Positions 1 to 8,284 of a DNA stretch of 64,000 bases are shown here, one piece after another. Position 1 is the first letter of the stretch, and every line of letters starts with the position of its first letter. The notes under the pieces were generated by a model. The model was not told the DNA's origin, did no database searches, and was given only the letters and a program-made list of their open reading frames with translations. The translations under genes were made by a program, and so were the position numbers. Source of the stretch: Halioglobus maricola (GTDB taxonomy: Bacteria > Pseudomonadota > Gammaproteobacteria > Pseudomonadales > Halieaceae); assembly GCF_009388985.1 (NCBI RefSeq), contig NZ_CP036422.1, positions 1,874,501 to 1,938,500 on the forward strand, given 5' to 3'.

Positions 1-98
1 ACAGCCTGGTGGCGTATCTTGCCCGCGGCATGATCCAGCGCCTCGACGAGCAGTGCGCCGGGGTGCTTGCACGCCATGCCGAGCGCAAGGAAAGCTAG
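1..98 (+). CDS. C-terminal end of a MotA/TolQ/ExbB-family proton channel protein (partial)
   Basis: Only the last 31 codons are present, read in the third forward frame and ending at a TAG at 96-98. The residues are a membrane-proximal segment followed by an amphipathic, charged tail ending HAERKES, as expected at the end of a long ExbB-type subunit. The next gene starts at the adjacent base and is a short ExbB, followed by ExbD, TonB and a TPR protein. In many marine gammaproteobacteria this set begins with a DUF3450 protein and a long ExbB, so this fragment is most likely the long ExbB. The identification rests mainly on context because the conserved membrane core lies outside the window. 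Confidence 0.65.
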   Translation, partial: SLVAYLARGMIQRLDEQCAGVLARHAERKES

Positions 99-623
99 AT
101 GACGATGCTCTATGCCATTGCAGACTTTGCCGATCAAGGCGGCGGGGTGCTGTGGTTGTTGTTTGGAACCTGCCTGCTCTTGTGGACATTGATCCTGGAG
201 CGGGCATTGTTCCTGCGTTTTGCCTGGCCGTCGCAGGCCCGGTCCGCGATCCAGCAGTGGCAGCAGCGCAGCGATCGGGATTCCTGGCGGGCGCTGCGTA
301 TTCGCGAGGCACTTGTGTCTGAAAGCAGTATGGCGCTGCACGCGGTATTGCCGTTGATTCGCGTGCTGGTGGTGCTGTGCCCTCTGCTTGGCTTGTTGGG
401 CACGGTGCTGGGAATGATCGGTGTGTTTGAAGTGATTGCCACCAGCGGTAACGACGACGCCCAGGCGATGGCTCGCGGTATCTACAGGGCTACCATTCCT
501 ACCATGGCAGGGCTCGTGGTCGCGCTCACCGGGATCTACTTCACCGTACGCCTGGGGCAACTCGCGGACCGGGAAGCTGCGAACCTGCAACGCCAGCTTG
601 AACTGGATGGAGGTGTGGCATGA
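99..623 (+). CDS. ExbB-like proton channel subunit (MotA/TolQ/ExbB family, short form)
   Basis: This 174-residue inner-membrane protein should form the proton channel, with ExbD, that energises TonB. Three hydrophobic segments are visible at about residues 15-38, 83-110 and 130-152. The second carries the family pattern LLGLLGTVLGMIGVF and the third carries TIPTMAGLVVALTGIY, the conserved Thr/Pro region of ExbB/TolQ helices. The start ATG directly follows the stop of the upstream ExbB fragment, and the stop overlaps the exbD start by four bases, so the genes are translationally coupled. Two ExbB-type genes in a row mark the specialised five- or six-gene TonB systems of marine gammaproteobacteria rather than the classic exbBD pair. 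Confidence 0.9.
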   Translation: MTMLYAIADFADQGGGVLWLLFGTCLLLWTLILERALFLRFAWPSQARSAIQQWQQRSDRDSWRALRIREALVSESSMALHAVLPLIRVLVVLCPLLGLLGTVLGMIGVFEVIATSGNDDAQAMARGIYRATIPTMAGLVVALTGIYFTVRLGQLADREAANLQRQLELDGGVA

Positions 624-1030
624 GTGCGAGACGCCATATTCCAGCCACGGATGATACAGAACTGGACATGACGCCCATGCTGGACATCGTGTTCATCATG
701 CTTATCTTTTTTATAGTCACGACCTCTTTCGTCAAGGAGTCTGGCGTGACGGTCAATTCACCTGAAGCGAAAACGGCAAGCAGTCAGGAAAATGCGAATA
801 TTTTTATCGCTATCACTGCCGAGGGTGAAGTCTGGGTGGATCGACGTCCGGTGGACGCCCGTAGCGTGCGGGCAATCGTAGCGCGCCTGCATGCTGATAA
901 TCCTGAGGGCTCGGTCATCATTCAGTCAGATGAAGATGCGTCTACCCGCATGCTGGTCGAAGTGATGGATCAGGTGAGACTGGCCGGTGTTAAAGGAATA
1001 GCTATTGCCGCCAACAAGGGCGACGAGTGA
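620..1030 (+). CDS. exbD: ExbD/TolR family biopolymer transport protein
   Basis: The 136-residue product has the ExbD layout: a short cytoplasmic N-terminus, one transmembrane helix at about residues 19-38 and a periplasmic domain. The helix begins MTPMLDIVFIMLIFF, placing the essential membrane aspartate at D22, the residue that relays protons in ExbD/TolR. It overlaps the upstream exbB by four bases (ATGA) and the downstream tonB by four bases (GTGA). Size and motif fit the family well. Because it sits with two ExbB genes and a TonB gene, a role in TonB rather than Tol energisation is inferred. Confidence 0.93.
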   Translation: MSARRHIPATDDTELDMTPMLDIVFIMLIFFIVTTSFVKESGVTVNSPEAKTASSQENANIFIAITAEGEVWVDRRPVDARSVRAIVARLHADNPEGSVIIQSDEDASTRMLVEVMDQVRLAGVKGIAIAANKGDE

Positions 1031-1725
1031 GCTCAGCCCTGCCTTTACGATTAGTGCCCGCGGTCGGGGGGGCGCTGCTCATCACCCTGGCGGTCATCCT
1101 CTTTATGCAGAGTTTGATCGAACGAGGGCAGCGCGAGGAAATTCGTCTCGCGGTCTATGAAGATGTCACTATCCTGCGCAAACAGCCTGAGCCGGAGCGT
1201 GATAAACCGGACCAGCAGGCGCCTGAAGAACAACCACAGGAGCCGGTCCTTGAACCCTTGCAGGTGGCCGCGCCAACACCTGCTCCGATGGAACAGAACC
1301 TTGAGATGCCGGCACTGGATCTGGCGATTGGCGATCTCGCCATGACAGCGGGAGGAGATGCCTGGCGCGCGCCAGCCGGGCAGGGGGCCGTTGACTTTGG
1401 CAGCGGCGGCCAGGATGCCCGTGGCTACGTGGAAGTAGTGCCATACAATACTCGCCGGCCCAATGTGCCGGATGTGGCCTGGGAAAACAAAATCAATGGC
1501 TGGGTGCTGGTGGCCTTTACCGTGACTCCCAAGGGTGAAACCCGCAATGTTCGGGTGCTCGATGCTCGTCCCCGGGGTGTCTTTGAAGAGAAGGTGATCG
1601 CGGCGGTCGAGGATTGGCGCTACACCTTGTCCTTCAAGGGCAAGAACAGTGCAAACCTGGTCCTGACCCAGCGCGTCGAAGTGCGCTGGAAGGACTACCC
1701 GCAAAACCTGCCCAATGTCGATTAG
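1027..1725 (+). CDS. tonB: TonB-like energy transducer
   Basis: The protein has 232 residues and starts at a GTG overlapping the exbD stop. It has one N-terminal membrane anchor (about residues 10-31), a periplasmic proline/glutamate-rich spacer (about 54-95) and a C-terminal TonB fold (about 140-225) containing GWVLVAFTVTPKGETRNVRV and a conserved VEDWRY element. It would couple the ExbB/ExbD proton channel to outer-membrane TonB-dependent receptors, one of which is encoded at 38160-40637. Its stop lies inside the start region of the TPR gene, with an overlap of 11 bases, so the operon continues. No other TonB is visible in the window. Confidence 0.9.
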   Translation: MSSALPLRLVPAVGGALLITLAVILFMQSLIERGQREEIRLAVYEDVTILRKQPEPERDKPDQQAPEEQPQEPVLEPLQVAAPTPAPMEQNLEMPALDLAIGDLAMTAGGDAWRAPAGQGAVDFGSGGQDARGYVEVVPYNTRRPNVPDVAWENKINGWVLVAFTVTPKGETRNVRVLDARPRGVFEEKVIAAVEDWRYTLSFKGKNSANLVLTQRVEVRWKDYPQNLPNVD

Positions 1726-3529
1726 ATACACGCTGGCCGCGACGGTGCTTGCACTGTTCGCTTCGTTCTATGTCACTGTCTCAGTCGCGCAGGAGACCGG
1801 GCAGTATCGCAGCCGCATCCTGCTCGATCCACTGGATGAACTCGGCAAGGGCAGTGAGATGTCAGTGCGCGAACTGGAACAGAGTATTGACAGTATTCGC
1901 GACCCCTACGCTCGGTCCAGTGCAACCCGCCACCTCGCGCGGCACTATGTCAGCGAGGGCAACTACAAAGCCGCTATTGATTGGTATCAGGAGGCGCTGC
2001 GAGCCGACGGCCTGTCGCATGTGGCGAACAGGGAGATGCTGCGCGAGCTGGCCCAGGTCTACCTTCAGGCTGAGCAGTACGGTGCGGCGGCGGGGGCGTT
2101 GGAACAGGTGCTCGACATAGATCTCGTCCCGTCGGCGACTGACTACCTGTTACTGGCCCAGGCACGCTATCGCCAGGGTGACTATGTGGCGGTAGTTGTC
2201 GCCCTCGACGGTATCGAGGCGGCGGGCCTGGCGCTCGACAAGCCGCAGCGTGAGCAGGCGCTGGCCTTGTATTACCGGGTGGGTGCCTTTGCCCAGTGTG
2301 AGCCTCTCTTGCAGGCGTTGCTGGCGGCATCTCCGCAAGAGGCAGCTTACTGGCACCAGCTTGTATCGGTCTACCTGCAGCAGAACAAACGCCGCGAGGC
2401 TCTGGATCAGCTCCAGCTAGCCATGGAGAACGGCGTTGCGTTTAACCGCGCCCAGCGATCGCTGCTGGTTGATTTGATGGCGGTCAACGGCAATCCCTAT
2501 GGCGCAGCCTTTCTTATGGAACAGTTCATGGCGAGCGGACAATTGGAACGCAATGGCGAACATCAGCGCAAGGCGTTCGAACTTTGGTTCCAGGCCCGTG
2601 AGCGTGACAAGGCTCGCACTGCACTGGCATCGGCGGCGCGCCTGACGGGGGATACTGAATTGTTCCTGTATCTTGCCCAGCTGCAACTCGAGGACGAGGA
2701 GTGGGTCGCGGTAGAGCAGACAATGATGACGGCGTGCGAGTCTCGATTGCAAGATCGATACGTGAGCCGGGCGAACCTGCTGCTGGGCGTGAGCTTGCTC
2801 AAGCAAGAGCGCGAAGAGGCTGCGCGACAGGTATTGATTAATGCGACCCTGATTGGCGGCGCGCATCAGCAGGCAGCCCAGTGGCTGAAGTTTATGGACG
2901 CCAGACCGGCTACCGAAGATGAATTACGCAGGTTGCGCGGGCCATGTATTGGCAGTGAAGGGAAGAAAGCCGCCCTGCGTGAGGAAGAGAAGGGCGGGCC
3001 GCTTGAAGAAACTCTTGTGGCCGAGGCCGAGCTACAGTCTCAAGTTCAGCCTGTAGCGGATGAAATTCGATCAGTCGAAGGTCTCATTCTCGACGACCAG
3101 ATTCTCACCGTGCAGAGAGCGGCCGCGCAGCGCTATTTCTTTGCAGAGCACGACGAGCCTATTGCTGAGCTGCTGCCGCGTTTGCGCACCCTGGCTGTAC
3201 GCCAGAGCGTTAGCCTGGTTAAAGCAAGTGGCACTGCTGATGGGCCGCCGCAGTTCCTGCATCACGGGGACGAGCAGGGTCTGGGGATTCCGCTGCGAGG
3301 CAGTGCTCAGGCGCGTGGCCGCTACAGGATCTATACAGCAGACGTTTTTCTTTACGTTGCGTTCCCTATTGACCCGGTTAAAGATCCGCACGTGCAGTTC
3401 GCTGCCGCCCAGAGACAGTTGGAATCTGCCGGCCATGCCCCATCCGGCGATTGGCGCCTCGTATCGGCCGACGCTCAGGGCGATACATTTGAGCTGCAAC
3501 TGGGTGTAATGGCCCCCGGCGCACAATAA
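1715..3529 (+). CDS. Exported TPR-repeat protein of the TonB operon
   Basis: The 604-residue product starts with a signal peptide (about residues 1-25, ending VSVAQ). The body is alpha-helical with tetratricopeptide-like units, for example around residues 70-105 (RHLARHYVSEGNYKAAIDWY) and 105-175. The C-terminal third is not repeat-like and is rich in charged residues. TPR proteins of this length are regularly the last gene of the exbB-exbB-exbD-tonB clusters of marine gammaproteobacteria and are thought to act as periplasmic scaffolds, but their function is not established. The start at 1715 overlaps tonB. Identity as an operon-specific TPR protein is well supported; its molecular role is unknown. 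Confidence 0.85.
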   Translation: MSIRYTLAATVLALFASFYVTVSVAQETGQYRSRILLDPLDELGKGSEMSVRELEQSIDSIRDPYARSSATRHLARHYVSEGNYKAAIDWYQEALRADGLSHVANREMLRELAQVYLQAEQYGAAAGALEQVLDIDLVPSATDYLLLAQARYRQGDYVAVVVALDGIEAAGLALDKPQREQALALYYRVGAFAQCEPLLQALLAASPQEAAYWHQLVSVYLQQNKRREALDQLQLAMENGVAFNRAQRSLLVDLMAVNGNPYGAAFLMEQFMASGQLERNGEHQRKAFELWFQARERDKARTALASAARLTGDTELFLYLAQLQLEDEEWVAVEQTMMTACESRLQDRYVSRANLLLGVSLLKQEREEAARQVLINATLIGGAHQQAAQWLKFMDARPATEDELRRLRGPCIGSEGKKAALREEEKGGPLEETLVAEAELQSQVQPVADEIRSVEGLILDDQILTVQRAAAQRYFFAEHDEPIAELLPRLRTLAVRQSVSLVKASGTADGPPQFLHHGDEQGLGIPLRGSAQARGRYRIYTADVFLYVAFPIDPVKDPHVQFAAAQRQLESAGHAPSGDWRLVSADAQGDTFELQLGVMAPGAQ

Positions 3530-3568
3530 GCTACATACTAGACATTGGGAAAATCAGGAGTGAGTAAC

Positions 3569-4876
3569 ATGAAAGGATTCTTGCGGGCGGCTCTGGCCGT
3601 AGCGCTAGGCGGAGCGGCCAGTGTGACGGCACAGGCGGGTACGGTGATCTACTGCGGTCAACTGGTACAGGTCGAGCCACTCAAAATGCTGGAACGCCAG
3701 ACCATTCGTCTGTCGGGCAATCGAATTTCTGCGGTGGAGGAGGGTTATCAGTCCCCTGCGCTTGAAGATGAAGTTATCGACCTGAAAAGTGCGACCTGCA
3801 TGCCCGGCCTGATGGACATGCATGTCCATCTCGCGCACGAATTCTCGGCCCATGCCTATATGGAGGACTTTACCCTCAACGCGGTGGACTACGGTATTCG
3901 CGCGGCGGTGAATGCTGAGAAAACGCTGATGGCTGGATTCACCCAGGTCCGCGAGCTCGCGGACAAGAGCTTCGGCTCATCTATTGCCGTGCGCAATGCT
4001 ATCGACAAGGGCCTGGTGGTCGGCCCACGTGTGATCGCCTCGGGCCAATCGATTGCGACTACCGGGGGTCATGCAGATCTCACTAATGGCCGCCAGCGTC
4101 AATTGATGTTCGATGTGGGGCCAACTGGCGGGGTGATTGATGGTCCTATTGAGGCGCGCAAGGCGGTTCGTCAGCGCTACAAGAACGGAGCTGACATGAT
4201 CAAGATTACCGCCACAGGCGGTGTGCTCTCTCCTGCAAAGTCGGGTCAGAACCCGCAGTTCATGGCCGACGAATTGGCGGCCATCGTGGCCACTGCCCAC
4301 GATTATGGGATGCCGGTAGCCGCCCACGCACACGGTACGGAGGGTATGTACCGCGCGGTAGAGGCGGGCGTTGATTCTGTTGAGCACGGCACCTATATGG
4401 ATGAAAAAACCATGAAGCTGATGAAGAAGCAGGGAACGTGGATGGTGCCAACGCTGATGGCGGGCAAGTGGGTGCAAGACAAGGCTGAGACCGACGGTTT
4501 TTTCCCGGAGATGGTGCGCAGTAAGGCGGCGGTCATTGGCCCACTGATGATGGATACCTTTACACGCGCCTATGAATTTGGCGTGCCCATTGCCTATGGC
4601 ACAGATACCGGCGTGTCAGCCCACGGTGATAATGGCGAAGAGTTTGCGCTGATGGTGGCGGGGGGCATGAAACCCCTGGAGGCCATTCGCAGTGCCACAC
4701 TCAATGGTGCCCTGCTAACGCGCACCGACAGTGAGCTCGGAAAACTGGATTCAGGCTATTTAGCAGATATTGTGGCAGTGCAGGACGATCCGCGGGACGA
4801 TATAACCACCATGGAACGTGTGGCATTCGTCATGAAAGACGGAGTGGTCTACAAAGATGTCGTGCGCCGAGACTAG
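3569..4876 (+). CDS. Exported amidohydrolase family protein (imidazolonepropionase/prolidase-like)
   Basis: The start ATG at 3569 is preceded by AGGAG eight bases upstream and opens a signal peptide (about residues 1-24). The mature part has the metal-dependent amidohydrolase signature: MDMHVHL (metal-binding H85 and H87), a KITATGG lysine motif, AAHAHG, SVEHGTYMD and the terminal metal aspartate in AYGTDTG. At 435 residues it fits the exported Xaa-Pro-dipeptidase/imidazolonepropionase-like branch of the superfamily. The likely activity is hydrolysis of a dipeptide or cyclic amide in the periplasm; the exact substrate cannot be read from sequence. It follows the TonB operon by about 40 bases but has its own ribosome-binding site. 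Confidence 0.88.
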   Translation: MKGFLRAALAVALGGAASVTAQAGTVIYCGQLVQVEPLKMLERQTIRLSGNRISAVEEGYQSPALEDEVIDLKSATCMPGLMDMHVHLAHEFSAHAYMEDFTLNAVDYGIRAAVNAEKTLMAGFTQVRELADKSFGSSIAVRNAIDKGLVVGPRVIASGQSIATTGGHADLTNGRQRQLMFDVGPTGGVIDGPIEARKAVRQRYKNGADMIKITATGGVLSPAKSGQNPQFMADELAAIVATAHDYGMPVAAHAHGTEGMYRAVEAGVDSVEHGTYMDEKTMKLMKKQGTWMVPTLMAGKWVQDKAETDGFFPEMVRSKAAVIGPLMMDTFTRAYEFGVPIAYGTDTGVSAHGDNGEEFALMVAGGMKPLEAIRSATLNGALLTRTDSELGKLDSGYLADIVAVQDDPRDDITTMERVAFVMKDGVVYKDVVRRD

Positions 4877-4944
4877 ATGGCGCGCCTGACGACAGTCGCG
4901 TAGGATTGCGACTGATCGGTCTTTGATTGCAACAGGATGACGCT

Positions 4945-5304
4945 ATGAAGAACTCAGCACAAAGAATTCTGGCTCTGATGCTATTTGTTTTTCCGCTTGA
5001 ACTCGCCTTCGCAGAGGAAGTGACTCGCGAAGAGGGGCTTGCGTTAATGGATGAATGCCAGCGGCAGCGCGAGGAGAACATCGCGCCATTGCGTGAGCAG
5101 GAGATCGAGAATTGCGTGGATCAGCAGGGCAAGGACAGAGACTACTGCGAAAGGTATAACCGTGACTTTGGCGAGTCCCGCTCCACAGCCACGGGCGGAA
5201 TGCGCCTGGGCCTGTTCTGGGATCTCCCGGTCTGCGAGGACGCATTCGAGGCAGAGCGATACTTCAAGATGAATCCGCGGGCGAAGTCCTTTACCTTGCC
5301 CTAG
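4945..5304 (+). CDS. Small exported protein of unknown function
   Basis: I do not recognise this 119-residue protein. It begins with a clear signal peptide (about residues 1-24, ending LAFAEE), so it is probably periplasmic. The mature part is highly charged and has four cysteines, two of them in the stretch ENCVDQQGKDRDYCERY, which could pair as disulfides. A CAGGA sequence lies upstream of the ATG at 4945. The gene converges with the flavoenzyme gene on the other strand and their stop codons overlap. The real signal peptide and consistent coding character argue against a spurious frame. Confidence 0.7.
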   Translation: MKNSAQRILALMLFVFPLELAFAEEVTREEGLALMDECQRQREENIAPLREQEIENCVDQQGKDRDYCERYNRDFGESRSTATGGMRLGLFWDLPVCEDAFEAERYFKMNPRAKSFTLP

Positions 5305-7427
5305 ATCTTCTGTGCGACTCGGCGGGCATCGAGAATCGCACCGTCGATATAGCCGATCTCACGGCAATCTCCGAGCTGGTGTAACTGGGCATCAATTGCG
5401 GTCAGTTCCGCGGCCAGGCGATTGTCTCCCTCAGCACCCATCGCGATGATGACCTGTTTTGCCGGCAGTGTGCGCTGTACGTTCTTGTGTTGAAACACGA
5501 CTGAGTCTGCAGTGATCTCAGTGATGTCGGCTTTGTTTACGATCTCTACACCGTGGTCACGCAACTGATGCAGAACTCTCGCACGTCGCACGATTGCGAG
5601 CTCCGCGCCCAGTGACGGCCCGGGCTCTACCACCGTGATGTTACGACCTCGTTCAACTAAAAACTCCGCCAGTTCAAGCCCGACCAGGCCGCCGCCAATA
5701 ATCACTACATCATCTGCTATCGGCATCCAGATACGGGAGGCAAATCGCAGTAGCTGGATCGAACGCAGCGCCTGGCTCCAGCGCGCCATTGTGAGAGCGA
5801 ACCTGGCGAACAGGGACAGTTTTTTCGCGGCCTCTGGATTGTTGCCAAACAGTACGCCGCGCAACTCATCGCCGTCGAATACATGCCGTTGGTCCTTGCC
5901 GGGAATCGCCGGCGCCTTGCGCAGGGCACCCGTGGCCAGAATGACATGATCCGCTCCGTGAGCGGCGATAGCCCGGGCAGAGGCCTCCTTGCCGAGCTCC
6001 AGTTGTATTGGCAGGCGTTTCATCTCACCCGCAAGATAGTCGATCAGCCGACCATTCGGTTCATACGCCAGGGCAGCGACGCGGGCGGTGCCGCCGAGAT
6101 CCCTTTCTTTTTCCCACAGGGTTACGCTGTGGCCGCGTTCAGCGAGAATGCGAGCGACCTCCATGCCACCGGGTCCGCCACCTATCACCAGTGCATTCAC
6201 TGGTCGGTCGCTCGTGGCAATGATGTCGCCCTCGTGCTCGCGCCCCGTGGAGTGATTGACCGCGCACATCATGGGTTGGTTGATAAATATCTGGCTGACG
6301 CAGATGTAACAATAGATGCAGGGGCGAATACTCTCGGGGGTGCCTGCGGCGAGTTTGTTGGGCAGTTCTGGATCGGCCAACAGTTTGCGTCCCATGGCCA
6401 GAAAATCGAAGTCGCCGTCGGAGATGTGTTGGTCGGCCTTTTCGGGCTCGATCCGGCCGACACCAATGACAGGTATGCTGACGGCGCTTTTGATCTTCCG
6501 GGCGAAGTCCACGAAGCCGCCGGGTTCGTGAACCAGCGGCGCTTCAGTAAACGCAATGGCTTGCGCGATATTGCCGTAGGCGCTGACATCTATCGCGTCA
6601 GCCCCGGCCACCTCGCAGAGCTTTGCCGTGACCACCGCGTCGTCGATAGTGATGCCACCTTCGGTGCGATACTCCATGGCATCGAGGCGCACCAGTATTG
6701 GAAAGTCTGGCCCGCACGCCGTTCGTGTGGCGGTGATGACTTCAGTTAGAAAGCGTGCGCGATTCTCGCGTGAACCGCCATAACGATCTCGCCGTTTGTT
6801 GGTGTAGGGCGACAGGAAGCTCGCAAGCAGGTAGCCGTGCCCAGCGTGCAGTTCGATGCCGTCAAAATCACACCGTTTGGCTCTCTCTGCAGCTGCTGCG
6901 AATTCATCGACAATCTCTGCAATATCGAGTTCGGTCATCTCGAAGTACTGCGGTCCTTTGCCGTCAGGCCCTGCTGCCTTGATGAAGTGACCGATCTCTT
7001 CGCGTGTCAGTACCTGGAACATTTCGCTGGCTGACGGTTTTATTGTCGATGGGAGCGGTATCGCGCGGCCTGCTGCCGTATCTTCCTGGGCCAGCTTTCC
7101 GCCATGATTCAGCTGGGCGACAATTTTCGCGCCGTGATCATGTACACGCTCGCTCAGTTCGCTGAGGCCGGGTATGAACTCGTCGTCGGAGAAGGCAACG
7201 GTGTTGGGCATGGTGGAGCCCCTGGGAAAGCAGGCAGCAGACGTTTCCAGCACCAGCAGGCCGGTGCCGCCAGCGGCCCGTGCCTCGTAGTAGGCGATCA
7301 AGCGTTCATTGCAGTGACCGCTGGCATCAGCGAAATTCGAACCCATGGCCGCGAGTACAGTGCGATTGCGCAGTTGCATTGTGCCGATGTGGCCGGGTTG
7401 TAGGAGATGATGATACTTGGCTGACAT
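5301..7427 (-). CDS. NADH:flavin oxidoreductase/2,4-dienoyl-CoA reductase-like iron-sulfur flavoenzyme
   Basis: The 708-residue protein has the three-part architecture of FadH and trimethylamine dehydrogenase. An old-yellow-enzyme TIM barrel fills about residues 1-365 and includes HAGHGYLLASF and RDRYGGSRENR. A cysteine cluster for a [4Fe-4S] centre follows at C370, C373, C376 and C388 (C-x2-C-x2-C-x11-C, the TMADH spacing). A tandem nucleotide-binding module has dinucleotide motifs GGGPGGMEVA (about 416) and GGGLVGLELA (about 575). It would reduce an unsaturated CoA thioester or enone using NAD(P)H via FAD and FMN. With MaoC hydratases and SDRs next to it, a role in lipid or steroid enone reduction is inferred; the substrate is unknown. 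Confidence 0.9.
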   Translation of the reverse strand: MSAKYHHLLQPGHIGTMQLRNRTVLAAMGSNFADASGHCNERLIAYYEARAAGGTGLLVLETSAACFPRGSTMPNTVAFSDDEFIPGLSELSERVHDHGAKIVAQLNHGGKLAQEDTAAGRAIPLPSTIKPSASEMFQVLTREEIGHFIKAAGPDGKGPQYFEMTELDIAEIVDEFAAAAERAKRCDFDGIELHAGHGYLLASFLSPYTNKRRDRYGGSRENRARFLTEVITATRTACGPDFPILVRLDAMEYRTEGGITIDDAVVTAKLCEVAGADAIDVSAYGNIAQAIAFTEAPLVHEPGGFVDFARKIKSAVSIPVIGVGRIEPEKADQHISDGDFDFLAMGRKLLADPELPNKLAAGTPESIRPCIYCYICVSQIFINQPMMCAVNHSTGREHEGDIIATSDRPVNALVIGGGPGGMEVARILAERGHSVTLWEKERDLGGTARVAALAYEPNGRLIDYLAGEMKRLPIQLELGKEASARAIAAHGADHVILATGALRKAPAIPGKDQRHVFDGDELRGVLFGNNPEAAKKLSLFARFALTMARWSQALRSIQLLRFASRIWMPIADDVVIIGGGLVGLELAEFLVERGRNITVVEPGPSLGAELAIVRRARVLHQLRDHGVEIVNKADITEITADSVVFQHKNVQRTLPAKQVIIAMGAEGDNRLAAELTAIDAQLHQLGDCREIGYIDGAILDARRVAQKI

Positions 7428-7462
7428 GGTTTTACCTTGGCACTCTTCCTCCTGACCGATGG

Positions 7463-8260
7463 TTACCGGTTGTCGAGGGTTAGTTCCCAGTCGGGTACGT
7501 GCAGCTGTGGGGTCTTGCCGCCGTCAACCGGGAGCACGATACCGGTAATGAAGGTGGCGTCGTCCGACGCGAGAAAACAGATGGATTGCGCGAGGTCTTC
7601 AGGTGTCCCCAGGCGTTGGATCGGAATGGACGAGGCCATCAGCTTCTTCATCGCCTCGTTCTTCATTACCGACGCATCCAGCCCAGGCGTTTCCACGGCT
7701 CCCGGTGCAACCACATTGACTCGCACACCGTAGGGCGCTGCTTCCATTGCTGCACACATGCTGAACTGATTGACGGCTGCCTTGGCCGCAGAATAGGCGC
7801 CGGCAGCCATGCCTGCGCGCAGGCTGCTGACAGAAGAAATATTGATGATCGAGCCACTGCCCTGCGGTTGCATGACCTTTAATGCGGCTTGCACGCCTAT
7901 GAAAACACTCTCAACACACACACCGAAATTGGCGCGCCAGGCGTCGATGTCCTGGTCGACGATCATGCCACCGATGACAGTGGGCGCGTTGTTGACGAGG
8001 ATGTCCAGGCGACCAAATTCCTCTGCAGTATTCTCGATCAGCGCGGCGAATGCTCCGATGTCGGAGATGTCCAGGGCCACCGCGCGGCACTTGCCACCAA
8101 AAGCATCTACTTCCTCAACCAGGCTATCCAGACGCGGTTGACGACGGGCACAGGCAATGACCTGGGCGCCTTCTTTAGCGAGCTGCAGTGCTGTGGCCCT
8201 GCCAATGCCCATGCTGCCGCCGGTGACGATGGCAACTTTTCCGGTGAAGCGATTGCTCAT
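7463..8260 (-). CDS. SDR family oxidoreductase
   Basis: A classical short-chain dehydrogenase/reductase of 265 residues. The N-terminal cofactor motif is TGGSMGIGRA, the structural motif is NNAPT where NNAG is usual, and the catalytic pair is in AYSAAKAAV. The C-terminal part has the usual VVAPGAVETPG and ITGIVLPVDGG segments. Substrate probably a 3-hydroxyacyl-CoA or an alcohol; sequence alone does not decide. It lies between the FadH-like flavoenzyme and the fused MaoC hydratase on the same strand with short gaps (35 and 24 bases), suggesting a three-gene operon read leftward from about 9271. Confidence 0.88.
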   Translation of the reverse strand: MSNRFTGKVAIVTGGSMGIGRATALQLAKEGAQVIACARRQPRLDSLVEEVDAFGGKCRAVALDISDIGAFAALIENTAEEFGRLDILVNNAPTVIGGMIVDQDIDAWRANFGVCVESVFIGVQAALKVMQPQGSGSIINISSVSSLRAGMAAGAYSAAKAAVNQFSMCAAMEAAPYGVRVNVVAPGAVETPGLDASVMKNEAMKKLMASSIPIQRLGTPEDLAQSICFLASDDATFITGIVLPVDGGKTPQLHVPDWELTLDNR

Positions 8261-8284
8261 GGTGGTGTACTCCTGTTGTAAAAC

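Noticed and set aside
1051..1731. Minus-strand open frame of 226 codons over tonB
   Set aside because: The forward strand encodes a TonB protein coupled by overlaps to exbD and the TPR gene; the reverse frame has no family features.
5883..6749. Forward open frame of 288 codons opposite the FadH-like gene
   Set aside because: It lies wholly inside a gene with clear flavin, cysteine-cluster and nucleotide-binding motifs on the other strand, and its translation has no recognisable domain or ribosome-binding site.
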